A DNA stretch of 64,000 nt from Solibacillus sp. FSL R7-0682 (GTDB taxonomy: Bacteria > Bacillota > Bacilli > Bacillales_A > Planococcaceae). Below the pieces are notes generated by a model, which was given only the letters and a program-made list of their open reading frames with translations, was not told the DNA's origin and searched no databases. The stretch covers positions 3,430,001 through 3,494,000 of the forward strand of contig NZ_JBBOUI010000001.1 of the NCBI RefSeq assembly GCF_038005985.1. Reading direction: 5' to 3'. The position numbers and the translations under genes were made by a program. Shown here piece by piece: positions 1 to 9,302 of this stretch (its first letter is position 1; each line of letters starts with the position of its first letter).

Positions 1-1038
1 ATAGTCCTTCGTGTAGCCGTAACCTCCGAATACTTGAACAGCTTCTGTCGTTACTTTCATCGCTGTATCCCCAGCTAATAATTTTGCCATAGCGGATGCT
101 TTCCCATATGGTAAATCATTCGATTCTAACCATGCTGCTTGATACGTCAATAAACGAGATGCTTCAATTTCTGTTGCCATATCTGCTAATTTAAAGGATA
201 CACCCTGGTTTGCTGATATTGGCTTACCGAATTGTACACGCTCTTTTGCATATTCTACTGCTGCATCTAATGCACCTTGTGCAATCCCAACTGCTTGAGC
301 AGCAATCCCGTTACGCCCACCGTCTAATGTTTTCATTGCGATTATAAAGCCTTGCCCTTCTGCCCCAAGTAAATTTTCTTTTGGTACACGGCAATTATCG
401 AAAATAATTTCTGTTGTCGGTGATGAACGAATACCTAATTTCTTTTCTTTTTTACCAACTGAGAAGCCTGGGAAGTCCGCTTCTACGATGAATGCAGATG
501 TACCGTTTTTAGACTCCGGATCTGTTACTGCGAATACAACATAAATGTCTGCTACCCCACCGTTTGTAATGAAAATTTTAGAGCCATTTAAGATGTAATC
601 CTCTCCATCTTTTACAGCGTACGTTTTCATACCACCAGCGTCACTTCCTGAACCCGGCTCAGTTAAACCGTATGCGCCAATTTTCTTTCCTTCAGCCATT
701 GGACGTAAATATTTTTGCTTTTGCTCCTCATTACCGAATTTAAAAATTGGCCAGCCAGCTAGTGATGTATGTGCTGATAATGTTACCCCAGTTGATGCAC
801 ACACGCGGGATAATTCTTCGACAGCGATACAGTAAGCTAAATAATCAAAACCTGCACCACCATATTCTTCTGGCCACGGAATACCTGTTAAGCCAAGCTC
901 CGCCATTTTATCGAAAATTGTGCGATCGAATTCCTCATGTTCATCACGGTGCTCAGCAGTAGGTGCTACTTCATTTACTGCAAAGTCACGAATCATTTCG
1001 CGTAATTGTTGATGTTCTTCTGATAATTGAAAGTTCAT
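1..1038 (-). CDS. acdA: Acyl-CoA dehydrogenase AcdA, 3' end outside the window
   Basis: FAD-dependent acyl-CoA dehydrogenase that catalyses the first, alpha-beta dehydrogenating step of fatty-acid beta-oxidation. I read 346 codons from the ATG at 1038 to the window edge. The N-terminus [18 protein letters not shown], the substrate/FAD stretch [17 protein letters not shown] and the C-terminal [13 protein letters not shown] closely follow B. subtilis AcdA from memory. The edge removes about 33 residues, including the YEGT motif that carries the catalytic glutamate, so activity cannot be judged here. It is the last visible gene of a four-gene minus-strand operon, 36 bp behind the mmgC-like dehydrogenase. 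Family certain; symbol likely. Confidence 0.93.
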   Translation of the reverse strand, partial: MNFQLSEEHQQLREMIRDFAVNEVAPTAEHRDEHEEFDRTIFDKMAELGLTGIPWPEEYGGAGFDYLAYCIAVEELSRVCASTGVTLSAHTSLAGWPIFKFGNEEQKQKYLRPMAEGKKIGAYGLTEPGSGSDAGGMKTYAVKDGEDYILNGSKIFITNGGVADIYVVFAVTDPESKNGTSAFIVEADFPGFSVGKKEKKLGIRSSPTTEIIFDNCRVPKENLLGAEGQGFIIAMKTLDGGRNGIAAQAVGIAQGALDAAVEYAKERVQFGKPISANQGVSFKLADMATEIEASRLLTYQAAWLESNDLPYGKASAMAKLLAGDTAMKVTTEAVQVFGGYGYTKDY

Positions 1039-1074
1039 TTCCCATTTCCCCTTTGATTGTTCTATTTTGTACGA

Positions 1075-2211
1075 TTATCCGAGTACATGCTTTGCGATGA
1101 CAATACGTTGAATTTCACTTGTACCCTCGTATATTTGTGTCACTTTCGCATCACGGAAATAACGCTCTACAGGATAGTCTTCTGTATAGCCATAGCCGCC
1201 AAATATTTGGACCGCTTCGATTGCTGTATCCATCGCTGTTTGTGAAGCAAATAATTTCGCCATTGATGCTTCTTTTCCGCAAGGCAAGCCTTGCGAACGT
1301 AATGACGCCGCATTGTAAACGAGTAATTTAGCCGCTTCTACCGCAGTCGCCATGTCGGCCAATTTAAAGCCTACCCCCTGTTGCTGTGCGATCGGTTTTC
1401 CGAATTGTACACGTTCCTTTGCATAGCCCGTTGCTGCTTCAAGCGCTGCTTCGGCAATTCCTAAACTTTGAGCGGCAATGCCAATACGTCCTACATCTAA
1501 ATTCGCCAGCGCAATTTTAAAGCCGTCTCCTTCTTGCCCTAACAAGTTACTTGCAGGAATATGCATATTTTCAAAAGTTAGCTGCAGCGTTCGTGAGCCA
1601 TGAAGCCCCATTTTTCGCTCATCCTTGCCGATAATGAAGCCTGGTGTCCCCTTCTCTACAATAAAAGCTGAAATGCCTCGGGAACCTGCCTCGGGATTTG
1701 TTGACGCAAACACAATATATACGTCTGCCTCTCCACCGTTAGTAATAAATACTTTGGCACCGTCTAAAATATATTCATCCCCGTCACGAATTGCACGAGT
1801 TTTTAGTGATCCAGCATCACTGCCTGCACTTGGCTCCGTTAAGCAAAAGGCTCCAATATATTCACCGCTCGCAAGCTTTGGAATATACTTTTGCTTTTGT
1901 TCTTCGTTTCCAAAATATAAAATGGGATTTGTTCCAACTGAGGTGTGGACAGATAAAATGACACCGATTACTGCACTGACCTTTGAAAGCTCATGAATAG
2001 CAATAATATAGGACGTAAAATCCATCTCAGAGCCCCCGTATTGTGTTGGAGCAGTAATGCCCAACAAACCAAGATCTCCCATCTTTTTTAAAATCTCTCG
2101 AGGAAACTCTCCAGCCTCCATTTGCTCGACGAAAGGTTGAATTTCTGCTTCGGCAAAGTCACGGACCATGTTCCGCATCATCAGTTGTTCGTCCGTAAAT
2201 TGTAAATTCAT
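1075..2211 (-). CDS. mmgC: Acyl-CoA dehydrogenase, MmgC-like
   Basis: Short-chain acyl-CoA dehydrogenase of 378 residues, full length for the family. Three canonical parts are visible: an N-terminal helical domain, the middle FAD region with [16 protein letters not shown], and the C-terminal domain with QIFGGYGY and YEGTSEIQR, whose glutamate (about residue 362) is the expected catalytic base. It resembles B. subtilis MmgC (shared stretch [22 protein letters not shown]) more than the neighbouring AcdA, so the operon carries two non-identical dehydrogenases, perhaps for different chain lengths or branched substrates (inference). It lies 9 bp downstream of the hydroxyacyl-CoA dehydrogenase gene, consistent with co-transcription. 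Confidence 0.93.
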   Translation of the reverse strand: MNLQFTDEQLMMRNMVRDFAEAEIQPFVEQMEAGEFPREILKKMGDLGLLGITAPTQYGGSEMDFTSYIIAIHELSKVSAVIGVILSVHTSVGTNPILYFGNEEQKQKYIPKLASGEYIGAFCLTEPSAGSDAGSLKTRAIRDGDEYILDGAKVFITNGGEADVYIVFASTNPEAGSRGISAFIVEKGTPGFIIGKDERKMGLHGSRTLQLTFENMHIPASNLLGQEGDGFKIALANLDVGRIGIAAQSLGIAEAALEAATGYAKERVQFGKPIAQQQGVGFKLADMATAVEAAKLLVYNAASLRSQGLPCGKEASMAKLFASQTAMDTAIEAVQIFGGYGYTEDYPVERYFRDAKVTQIYEGTSEIQRIVIAKHVLG

Positions 2212-2220
2212 CTAACCACC

Positions 2221-3075
2221 TCAGTTTTCGTATATGTAGAAGCCGCGACCAGATTTTTTCCCGAGCCAGCCTGCAGCCACATATTTTCTTAATAACGGAC
2301 ATGGTCGGTATTTACTATCACCAAGACCTTCATGAAGAATTTCCATAATCGATAAACACGTATCTAAACCAATAAAATCAGCAAGCGTTAGTGGTCCCAT
2401 AGGATGATTCATGCCCATCTTCATTACATCATCGATTGCTTCCTTCGTCGCCACCCCTTCATAAAGCGCATAAATGGCCTCATTGATCATTGGCAATAAA
2501 ATACGATTCGAGATAAAGCCTGGGAAATCATTTACCTCTACCCCTGTCTTCCCTAATTGCTTTGTCATGATTGCCACTGTTTCGTATACTTCATCCGCTG
2601 TTGCAAGTCCACGAATAATTTCAACGAGCTTCATCACTGGCACTGGATTCATGAAATGCATTCCAATAACTTTCTCAGGGCGATTCGTTACCGCAGCGAT
2701 TTCAGTAATCGGAAGACTTGAAGTATTCGTTGCCAAAATTGCTTGTGCTGGTGCAAGTTTATCTAACTGCTTAAAAATATTTTGCTTTATTTCCATATTT
2801 TCAACGGCAGCCTCAATGATAATATCTGCATCCTTTGCATCCTCTAGTGACAACGACATTGTAATACGAGAAAGAATCGCTTCTTTTTCTTGGGCCGTCT
2901 TTCTTTCCTTCTCCACATCACGTGTTAAATTTTTTGTGATTGTTTGAAGACCGCGCTCATAAAATTCCTGCTTAATATCATTTAAAATGACGCTATAACC
3001 TGCTTGTGCGCAAACTTGTGCAATGCCAGAACCCATCTGTCCAGCACCGATGACCATAACTGTTTGAATTGTCAT
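2221..3075 (-). CDS. mmgB: 3-hydroxybutyryl-CoA dehydrogenase
   Basis: NAD-dependent 3-hydroxyacyl-CoA dehydrogenase of 284 residues, a typical length for the bacterial short-chain enzyme. The N-terminal Rossmann fold carries GAGQMGSGIAQ (residues 10-20). The catalytic-histidine segment GMHFMNPVPVMKLVEI and the helical C-terminal domain with GFISNRIL, MGMNHPMGPLTLADFIGLD and KSGRGFYIYEN are all present. It oxidises 3-hydroxyacyl-CoA to 3-ketoacyl-CoA between the dehydrogenase and thiolase steps encoded on either side. The gene is 15 bp from the thiolase and 9 bp from mmgC, so it is the second gene of the operon. Confidence 0.95.
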   Translation of the reverse strand: MTIQTVMVIGAGQMGSGIAQVCAQAGYSVILNDIKQEFYERGLQTITKNLTRDVEKERKTAQEKEAILSRITMSLSLEDAKDADIIIEAAVENMEIKQNIFKQLDKLAPAQAILATNTSSLPITEIAAVTNRPEKVIGMHFMNPVPVMKLVEIIRGLATADEVYETVAIMTKQLGKTGVEVNDFPGFISNRILLPMINEAIYALYEGVATKEAIDDVMKMGMNHPMGPLTLADFIGLDTCLSIMEILHEGLGDSKYRPCPLLRKYVAAGWLGKKSGRGFYIYEN

Positions 3076-3090
3076 ACGTATTTCATCCCC

Positions 3091-4281
3091 TTAGTTCGAT
3101 ACTTCAATTAAAATTGCATCCCCTTGACCACCACCTGAGCAAATTGCCGCGATACCTAATCCACCGCCTCGACGTTTCAGCTCGTATGCAAGTGTTAAAA
3201 TAATGCGTGCACCACTTGCACCAATTGGATGCCCCAGTGCAACTGCCCCCCCGTTCACATTGACCTTTTCTGGATTAAGCCCACTAATTTCATTACTTAC
3301 TAGGGCAACCGCTGCAAAAGCTTCATTAATTTCGATTAAATCGATGTCTGCCAATGATTTCCCGCTCTTCTCGAGCAGCTTATTAATGACTAATCCAGGT
3401 GTTTGGGGAAAGTCTTCTGGTGCAACCCCTACTTCAGCATGCGCTAAAATTGTTGCTAATGGCTTACGGTCCTCTCGAATAGCACGTTCCTCATTCATCA
3501 ACACAAGTGCACATGCCCCATCATTCACTCCCGGTGCGTTGCCTGCTGTAATCGTTCCATCACTACTAAATGCCGACCGTAATTTTGCAAGCGTTTCCAT
3601 TGATGTGCCTACGCGTGGTGCTTCATCTTCAACGATTCGAATTGGCTCACCTTTTCGCTGTGGAATGTCCACTGCAACAATTTCTTCAGCAAATTTACCA
3701 GATTTCATAGCAGCGATTGCTCGTTCATGACTACGAACAGCCCACAAGTCTTGCTGTTCCCGGGAAATTTGGAATGAATGGGCGGTTTCGTTTCCGTAAA
3801 TGCCCATATGCACCTGCTTTGGATGAAATGCACATGAAAGCCCATCATAAATCATACCGTCTACTAAACTTGCATCCCCCATGCGCAAGCCGAAGCGACC
3901 TTTGGGCATATAGTAGGGCGCATTGGACATTGACTCCATGCCGCCAGCAACAATCACTTCTTCGTCCCCTAAACGAATCAATTGATCAGCAAGCGTTACA
4001 CTACGCATTCCTGATGCACATACTTTATTAATTGTTTCTGTTTTGACTTCCCATGGAATGCCTGCCTTTGCTTGTGCCTGTCTAGATGGAATTTGTCCCT
4101 GACTAGCTTGTAACACCGTTCCGATAATAACTTCCTGTACTTCTGTCGTTTCAATATTTGCTTTTTTCAATGCTTCTTTAATAGCAATACCACCTAAATC
4201 ACTGGCAGTAAATGAGCTAAGTGCACCCCCGAATTTCCCAAATGGCGTTCTTGCACCTTCTAAAATTACTGTTCTCGACAA
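3091..4281 (-). CDS. mmgA: Acetyl-CoA C-acetyltransferase (thiolase)
   Basis: Thiolase of about 396 residues that cleaves or condenses acetoacetyl-CoA. The nucleophilic cysteine is in NKVCASGMRS (about residue 88). The catalytic His and second Cys are in GGAVALGHPIGASGAR and CSGGGQGDA near the C-terminus. A GTG at 4290 would sit directly against the AAAGGGG ribosome-binding site, whereas the TTG at 4281 is 9 nt away and gives the usual thiolase start SRTVILEGARTPFGKFGG, so I chose the TTG. It is the first gene of the mmg-like operon; an 18-bp FadR-like box lies about 85 bp upstream. Confidence 0.93.
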   Translation of the reverse strand: MSRTVILEGARTPFGKFGGALSSFTASDLGGIAIKEALKKANIETTEVQEVIIGTVLQASQGQIPSRQAQAKAGIPWEVKTETINKVCASGMRSVTLADQLIRLGDEEVIVAGGMESMSNAPYYMPKGRFGLRMGDASLVDGMIYDGLSCAFHPKQVHMGIYGNETAHSFQISREQQDLWAVRSHERAIAAMKSGKFAEEIVAVDIPQRKGEPIRIVEDEAPRVGTSMETLAKLRSAFSSDGTITAGNAPGVNDGACALVLMNEERAIREDRKPLATILAHAEVGVAPEDFPQTPGLVINKLLEKSGKSLADIDLIEINEAFAAVALVSNEISGLNPEKVNVNGGAVALGHPIGASGARIILTLAYELKRRGGGLGIAAICSGGGQGDAILIEVSN

Positions 4282-4364
4282 TCCACACACCCCTTTGTTT
4301 GATAATCGTGAAAGCTTGCTTGAAATACTTTATTGTAACTTAAATTTGAGCCACATTTACAATT

Positions 4365-4382
4365 TGACTGAACGCTCGCTCA
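4365..4382. promoter_or_regulatory. FadR-like operator before the thiolase operon
   Basis: TGACTGAACGCTCGCTCA is an imperfect inverted repeat with the TGANTGA-4-TCANTCA layout of Bacillus FadR boxes. It resembles the better copy at 7076-7093 before fadF. Its position upstream of the beta-oxidation operon fits repression relieved by long-chain acyl-CoA, which is known for B. subtilis FadR. FadR itself is not in the window. Confidence 0.5.
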
Positions 4383-4394
4383 ATGTTGGTGTTT

Positions 4395-4427
4395 AAAAAA
4401 ATGGGAGTATTTCCACTCCCATTTTTT
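4395..4427 (-). terminator. Intrinsic terminator of fadF
   Basis: Stem AAAAAATGGGAGT / ACTCCCATTTTTT with a short loop, about 80 bp beyond the fadF stop. It ends in a T run on the minus strand and separates fadF from the thiolase operon. Confidence 0.8.
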
Positions 4428-4508
4428 CACTTAAACTTATTGTACGAAATCAAATTCTTTTACGCAATTAAATTATTCGAATAAACTGAATATAAATTTA
4501 TTACTCTA

Positions 4509-6974
4509 TTAATCTTTTTTTTCATCTGTTTTATCAATATTTTCTTCCGATTCACCAGTAACTTCTTTGACTGACATCTCTGTCGCAGCTTGTTGATCTA
4601 CAACGACAACTTCTTCCACTGTTTCTTGTTGTGGTTGAGTAGTCGGCTTTTCTGCATGCTCTGTGGATACAGCCGCATGTTCCGCTTCCCCTACATTTGA
4701 CTCTTCGGCAATTTTTGGCTGTTCATTAACTGGCTCTAATTGTTTCTCTTCAGTAAGTGATACTGCTTCCTCTGTAATCGGTTGCTCTGTCACTTCTTCA
4801 ACTAGAACTGCTGGTACAACATTTTCTACAGCTTCTTCTACTTCTAGCTCTTCAACAACCACTCCCCCAGGTGTACCAAATACCGCACGTTCCAATAGCT
4901 CAGCGATATCGTATGTGCCGACAGTATCTTCTACTTCTTTCGCCTTAGTACCATCAGATAACATCGTTAAGCAGTAAGGACAGCCTGAAGAAATAACTGA
5001 AGCATTCGTCGCTAATGCTTGCTCCGTACGCGCAACGTTAACACGATTTCCAACGTGTTCTTCCATCCACATTAAACCACCACCTGCACCACAGCACATA
5101 CCTTCTTCACGATTACGTGCCATTTCTACAAGCTTCACGCCTGGAATGCCTTTTAAAATTTCACGTGGTGGATCATACACATCATTGTAACGACCTAAGT
5201 AACATGAATCATGGAAGACGATTGTTTCATCCACACGGTAATCCATCGTTAGTCGACCTTGTTGAATTAAATCGTATAATAATTCCGTATGATGAAGTAC
5301 TTCACCCTTCCAGCCGAAATCTTGATATTCATTTTTGAAAATATTGTAGGCATGTGGGTCAATCGTGACGATTTTCTTCACGTCATTTTTCTCAAATTCA
5401 TCAATATTAGCTGTCGCAAGCTCTTGGAATAAAAACTCGTTTCCTAAACGACGTGGTGTATCTCCAGAGTTCTTTTCTTTATTTCCTAAGATCGCGAATT
5501 TAACGCCAGCCTTATTCATTAACTTGGCAAAGGCAAGAGCAATTTTTTGTGAACGGTTGTCAAATGAACCCATCGAGCCAACCCAGAATAAGTACTCCAT
5601 TTCTTCGCCTGATTTTTTTAGCTCTTTCACTGTTGGTACATAAACTGTTTCATCTAGTTCACGCCAGTTTTCTTTTTCTTTACGGTTTAAGCCCCATGGA
5701 TTTCCTTGACGCTCGATATTTGTCATTGCGCGTTGTGCATCTGGATTTACTTTTCCTTCTGTCATCGTTAAATAACGGCGTAAATCGATAATTTTATCAA
5801 CATGCTCATTCATTACTGGACATTGGTCTTCACAGTTACGGCACGTTGTACACGCCCAAATCTCTTCTTCTGTAATAATGTCACCGATTAATGATGGGTT
5901 GTAAATGTTTTCAATGACCGCTCCCTCTGCACCAGCAGCCATTGCTAATTGATTCCCTTGTGTATTCGTAAAGAATGAGAAAGGTACCCAAGGCTTTTGC
6001 TTTGTAACAACTGCCCCTGTGAATGTTAAGTGGTCACGTAATTTGACGATTAAATCCATTGGAGACAACATTTTACCTGTCCCTGTTGCTGGACACATGT
6101 TTGTACAGCGACCACATTCTACACAAGCATATAAATCAAGCATTTGCTTTTGTGTAAAATCTTGTATTTTCCCAACACCAAGCGGCGGCATACTTTCCTC
6201 GTCTTCCGCTTCCTCAAGTGCCGCAAAATCAATTGGACGTAATGTTCCGATACGATCTTGGCGATTCACAAAGACGTTAATAATGGATGTTATTAAGTGG
6301 AAGTGCTTACCTTGTGGAATGTATACAAGGAATGCTAGTAACGCTAATAAATGTGCCCACCACATAACGAAAAACCCTACAGCTGCAAAAGTTGGTGACA
6401 ACCATTGGAATGCCCAAGCAATTGCAGATGCAACTGGCTCTGAACCGGATAAGCCATGGTCCTGCCAAATTAAGTACATCCCATTACCGATCAATGTAGC
6501 AAACATTAAAGTCGCCAAGAAAATATAGACAAGGCCATTTTTTGCCCCACGTTTTAATCGGGCAAGCTTTTCCATATAACGGCGATAAAATGCAATCGCT
6601 ACAGCAATTAGAATCGTTAATACAACAATTTCTTGTGTGAAGGTAAACACTGGATACAATCCACCAAGTGGTAAATGTGAACCTGGTGCTAGCCCTTTCC
6701 AAATTAAATCAATTGCACCAAGTTGAACCATTAAGAAGCCATAGAAAAACAGTACGTGTACGAGCCCCATTTTTTTATCTTTTAATAGCTTCGATTGTCC
6801 GAATACCTTTTCAACAATATCACCTATGCGTTTTGATAAATTTTGATCAAATTCTTCTTTTCTACCTAACTGAATATAGTTAAAGCGCGTTTTTAATAAG
6901 TAAGCAAATAAGCCAAGCGAATAAAACAATACTAGTAAAAACGCAATCCAGTTAATAATTAATAGCGTGTTCAT
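4509..6974 (-). CDS. fadF: FadF-like membrane Fe-S oxidoreductase with acidic C-terminal tail
   Basis: Membrane-bound iron-sulfur protein thought to pass electrons from acyl-CoA oxidation (via ETF) to quinone. The N-terminus has several hydrophobic segments over about 230 residues (nitrate-reductase-gamma-like). Two 4Fe-4S motifs follow, CVECGRCTNMCP and CTTCRNCEDQCP, then heterodisulfide-reductase-type CCG domains with HDSCYLGRYN and GMCCGAGGG. The start is the ATG at 6974, 8 nt after a G-rich ribosome-binding site. The protein is about 821 residues, roughly 115 longer than I recall for B. subtilis FadF. The extra part is a Glu/Val/Thr-rich, probably disordered tail of unknown role. The promoter overlaps a FadR-like box. 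Confidence 0.88.
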   Translation of the reverse strand: MNTLLIINWIAFLLVLFYSLGLFAYLLKTRFNYIQLGRKEEFDQNLSKRIGDIVEKVFGQSKLLKDKKMGLVHVLFFYGFLMVQLGAIDLIWKGLAPGSHLPLGGLYPVFTFTQEIVVLTILIAVAIAFYRRYMEKLARLKRGAKNGLVYIFLATLMFATLIGNGMYLIWQDHGLSGSEPVASAIAWAFQWLSPTFAAVGFFVMWWAHLLALLAFLVYIPQGKHFHLITSIINVFVNRQDRIGTLRPIDFAALEEAEDEESMPPLGVGKIQDFTQKQMLDLYACVECGRCTNMCPATGTGKMLSPMDLIVKLRDHLTFTGAVVTKQKPWVPFSFFTNTQGNQLAMAAGAEGAVIENIYNPSLIGDIITEEEIWACTTCRNCEDQCPVMNEHVDKIIDLRRYLTMTEGKVNPDAQRAMTNIERQGNPWGLNRKEKENWRELDETVYVPTVKELKKSGEEMEYLFWVGSMGSFDNRSQKIALAFAKLMNKAGVKFAILGNKEKNSGDTPRRLGNEFLFQELATANIDEFEKNDVKKIVTIDPHAYNIFKNEYQDFGWKGEVLHHTELLYDLIQQGRLTMDYRVDETIVFHDSCYLGRYNDVYDPPREILKGIPGVKLVEMARNREEGMCCGAGGGLMWMEEHVGNRVNVARTEQALATNASVISSGCPYCLTMLSDGTKAKEVEDTVGTYDIAELLERAVFGTPGGVVVEELEVEEAVENVVPAVLVEEVTEQPITEEAVSLTEEKQLEPVNEQPKIAEESNVGEAEHAAVSTEHAEKPTTQPQQETVEEVVVVDQQAATEMSVKEVTGESEENIDKTDEKKD

Positions 6975-7065
6975 CCTCAATTCCCCCCTGTTTCGCTATG
7001 TTCATACCCCTTTGTACGTATAGCTGCGTGAAACAAACTATATTTCCATACTATTGTATAAGTTC

Positions 7066-7094
7066 ATTTTAATTATGAATGAGCATTCAGTCAA
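7066..7094 (-). promoter_or_regulatory. fadF promoter overlapped by a FadR-like box
   Basis: On the minus strand, TTGACT (7094-7089) and TAAAAT (7071-7066) are spaced by exactly 17 bp. The inverted repeat TGAATGAGCATTCAGTCA (7076-7093) covers the -35 and most of the spacer, an arrangement suited to repression by FadR. Confidence 0.6.
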
Positions 7095-7132
7095 TATAAT
7101 TCGTCTTTTATTCTGAAAATTAAATTAAAAAT

Positions 7133-7178
7133 AAAAAATGCTAGCAAGACAATTTTACCGTCATTAGCTAGCATTTTT
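7133..7178 (-). terminator. Terminator of the B12 uptake operon
   Basis: Stem AAAAAATGCTAGC / GCTAGCATTTTT lies 46 bp past the stop of the adenosyltransferase gene. It is followed by T residues on the minus strand and looks usable in both directions. Confidence 0.75.
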
Positions 7179-7223
7179 CATCATTAGTTATTCACAACAA
7201 TAGCTACAAATTGTAGCTACAGC

Positions 7224-7784
7224 CTATTTAAAGACATTGGCACTTCGGATATATTCAACATCTTTTATACTTAAACGGTGATTTACTACTCGTGCAGCAG
7301 CAAATAAATAATCCGATAAACGGTTTAAATATTTTTGAACAATCGGTGACACGTCATCAATTTCCTTCATTAACGAGACCGTTTGACGCTCAGCACGTCG
7401 CGCAACTGTTCTTGCAATATGAAGCGTTGCTGCGGCTGGTGCACCCCCTGGTAAAATAAAACGTTGTAAGGCAGGTGCTTCATCTGACAGTGCATCAATA
7501 CGTTTTTCTAAAATAGCAATCGGCTCTTCTGATAACTTATTGTGACGTTCTTTCATCACATTTGCTAAGTCCCCGCCACCATCGAATAACTCATGCTGAA
7601 TCGCTGTTAAATCATTAATGACATCTTGAAATTTTGCCGAATCTAATTCACTAACTGCTTTTCCAATAAAGGAATTTAGCTCGTCAATTGTTCCGTATGC
7701 CTCTACACGTAAATGATCCTTATCAACGCGGCCTCCAATAATACTCGTCTTACCCGTGTCGCCTTGCTTCGTATATAATTTCAT
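7224..7784 (-). CDS. yvqK: PduO-type ATP:cob(I)alamin adenosyltransferase
   Basis: Cytosolic enzyme that transfers the adenosyl group of ATP to cob(I)alamin, giving coenzyme B12. The 186-residue length and the N-terminal MKLYTKQGDTGKTSIIGG (ATP-binding loop) mark the PduO family. So do VEAYGTIDELNSFIG, FILPGGAPAAATLHIARTVARRAER and YLNRLSDYLFAAAR. It ends the operon started by the cobalamin riboswitch, 42 bp after the btuD-cbiZ fusion, so imported corrinoid is adenosylated by the same transcription unit. Confidence 0.94.
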   Translation of the reverse strand: MKLYTKQGDTGKTSIIGGRVDKDHLRVEAYGTIDELNSFIGKAVSELDSAKFQDVINDLTAIQHELFDGGGDLANVMKERHNKLSEEPIAILEKRIDALSDEAPALQRFILPGGAPAAATLHIARTVARRAERQTVSLMKEIDDVSPIVQKYLNRLSDYLFAAARVVNHRLSIKDVEYIRSANVFK

Positions 7785-7826
7785 AATACTCCACCCTTTC
7801 TTTTTTGATAAAATACTTAATTAATG

Positions 7827-9302
7827 TTAAAAAGTATCGTTGTTTTGTGCTTTCTTATACTTATTAATTGCTGCAATCGTCACTTCAAACACACCACGAC
7901 CAATTAACTTTCCTACTTCAGTAATTGGACCAGCATAAGGCATTACTTTCCCATACTGAGTTGCTGCAATTAACAAGCTGTCAGTAGCTGTACTTGTAGC
8001 AATTGTTCCTGTAAAAGGGTCTATTACTTGTTGATCAGCTAAAGCTTTCGTTTTCGCCTCCGTAGCAGTAATCATCGCTTGAATAAATGCCTCATCCGTT
8101 AATTTCCCGTTGATGAATACCCATGTATTAATCGTACCGACATGAGGATCTTCATCTCGTAAATAGGTTTTCGTTACATCGACACTATTACCAATTCCTG
8201 CAGTTACCATAACAATAATTTCAAGTTCATTGGCAGAAAAACTTTGAATTGCTACACATTCAGTTGGCACTGCCGTTAACATCACAACTGTGTTCGTCGG
8301 AGAAAATTTTCGTTGTACTAAAAACGCCAATGTTTCTTCTTTTACTAGCTCAATATTATAATATGGGGAAATGGCGCGATTTAAAAATGTTTCATACCAG
8401 CCTATTCCTGCATTATGAACGGCAGATGAAATTACCTTTAATGGTGATTTCGATCTGTATTCAATATATTCCTTTGTAATGACAAAATCGCTCACACTTA
8501 CTTTTGAATTAACAAGCCCTACTTCATTTGCTGGAAGCATCGTAATTTGTGGTTTTGGTAATTCAGGATGGGGATACGTCGCTACACGTGCTTGATACAC
8601 ATCGGCAATTTGCTCTTCTAAAATAACTTCATGGGGCAATCCGTATGCTCTTAGTTCCCCGTTTTCTAATAACAATAACTCATCGCAATATAATGATGCT
8701 AAATTAATATCATGAAAAATAGAAACTACAGTCAGTTCATTTTCTTCGACTTCCCTACGAAGCATATCCAAAATTTGCTTTTGATGGGCAATGTCTAAAT
8801 GATTCGTCGGCTCATCTAATAATAAGAGCTCTGCGTTTTGGGCGAGCGCTTGGGCAATAAAAACACGTTGTTGTTCACCACCGGATAAAAACTCTAAATA
8901 TTGTTGCTGATAACGGGATACACCTGTACTTTCCATCGCACGCTGTACAATTTCTTCATCCTCTTTTGACCAGGAAGAGAAAAAGCCACTTTGATGTGGA
9001 TATCGTCCTAAGGAGACTGCATCGTAAACAGCATTTGAAAAGGTACTCGCATGTAATTGTGGAAGCACTGCCATTTTTTTTGCCAACTGTCTAACATCAT
9101 AGCTTTCGATAGACTTATTATTAATATAAACTTCTCCGTTTGTAGGCTTTATTACTCCACTAATCAGCTTTAATAATGTCGATTTCCCACTACCATTTGG
9201 ACCGAGAATACCAAGAATCTTGCCTTTTTTCACGTGAAACGTCATATTTTTAACAATCGATTCCCCTGCATAGCCACCTGTTAATTGATGTACTTTTAAC
9301 AT
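7827..9302 (-). CDS. yvrA: Cobalamin ABC transporter ATPase fused to CbiZ
   Basis: 491-residue two-domain protein. Residues 1 to about 260 form an ABC ATPase of the FecE/BtuD type, with Walker A GPNGSGKST (34-42), signature LSGGEQQR and Walker B LLLLDEPTNH. Residues about 275-485 form an adenosylcobinamide amidohydrolase (CbiZ) domain with HNAGIGWYETFLNR, VMLTAVPTECV, VTAGIGNSVD and NTWVFINGKLTDEAF. CbiZ cleaves the side chain of adenosylcobinamide-type corrinoids so that they can be salvaged. The fusion couples import to remodelling and resembles B. subtilis YvrA. Its ATG overlaps the btuC stop as TAATG. Confidence 0.92.
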   Translation of the reverse strand: MLKVHQLTGGYAGESIVKNMTFHVKKGKILGILGPNGSGKSTLLKLISGVIKPTNGEVYINNKSIESYDVRQLAKKMAVLPQLHASTFSNAVYDAVSLGRYPHQSGFFSSWSKEDEEIVQRAMESTGVSRYQQQYLEFLSGGEQQRVFIAQALAQNAELLLLDEPTNHLDIAHQKQILDMLRREVEENELTVVSIFHDINLASLYCDELLLLENGELRAYGLPHEVILEEQIADVYQARVATYPHPELPKPQITMLPANEVGLVNSKVSVSDFVITKEYIEYRSKSPLKVISSAVHNAGIGWYETFLNRAISPYYNIELVKEETLAFLVQRKFSPTNTVVMLTAVPTECVAIQSFSANELEIIVMVTAGIGNSVDVTKTYLRDEDPHVGTINTWVFINGKLTDEAFIQAMITATEAKTKALADQQVIDPFTGTIATSTATDSLLIAATQYGKVMPYAGPITEVGKLIGRGVFEVTIAAINKYKKAQNNDTF

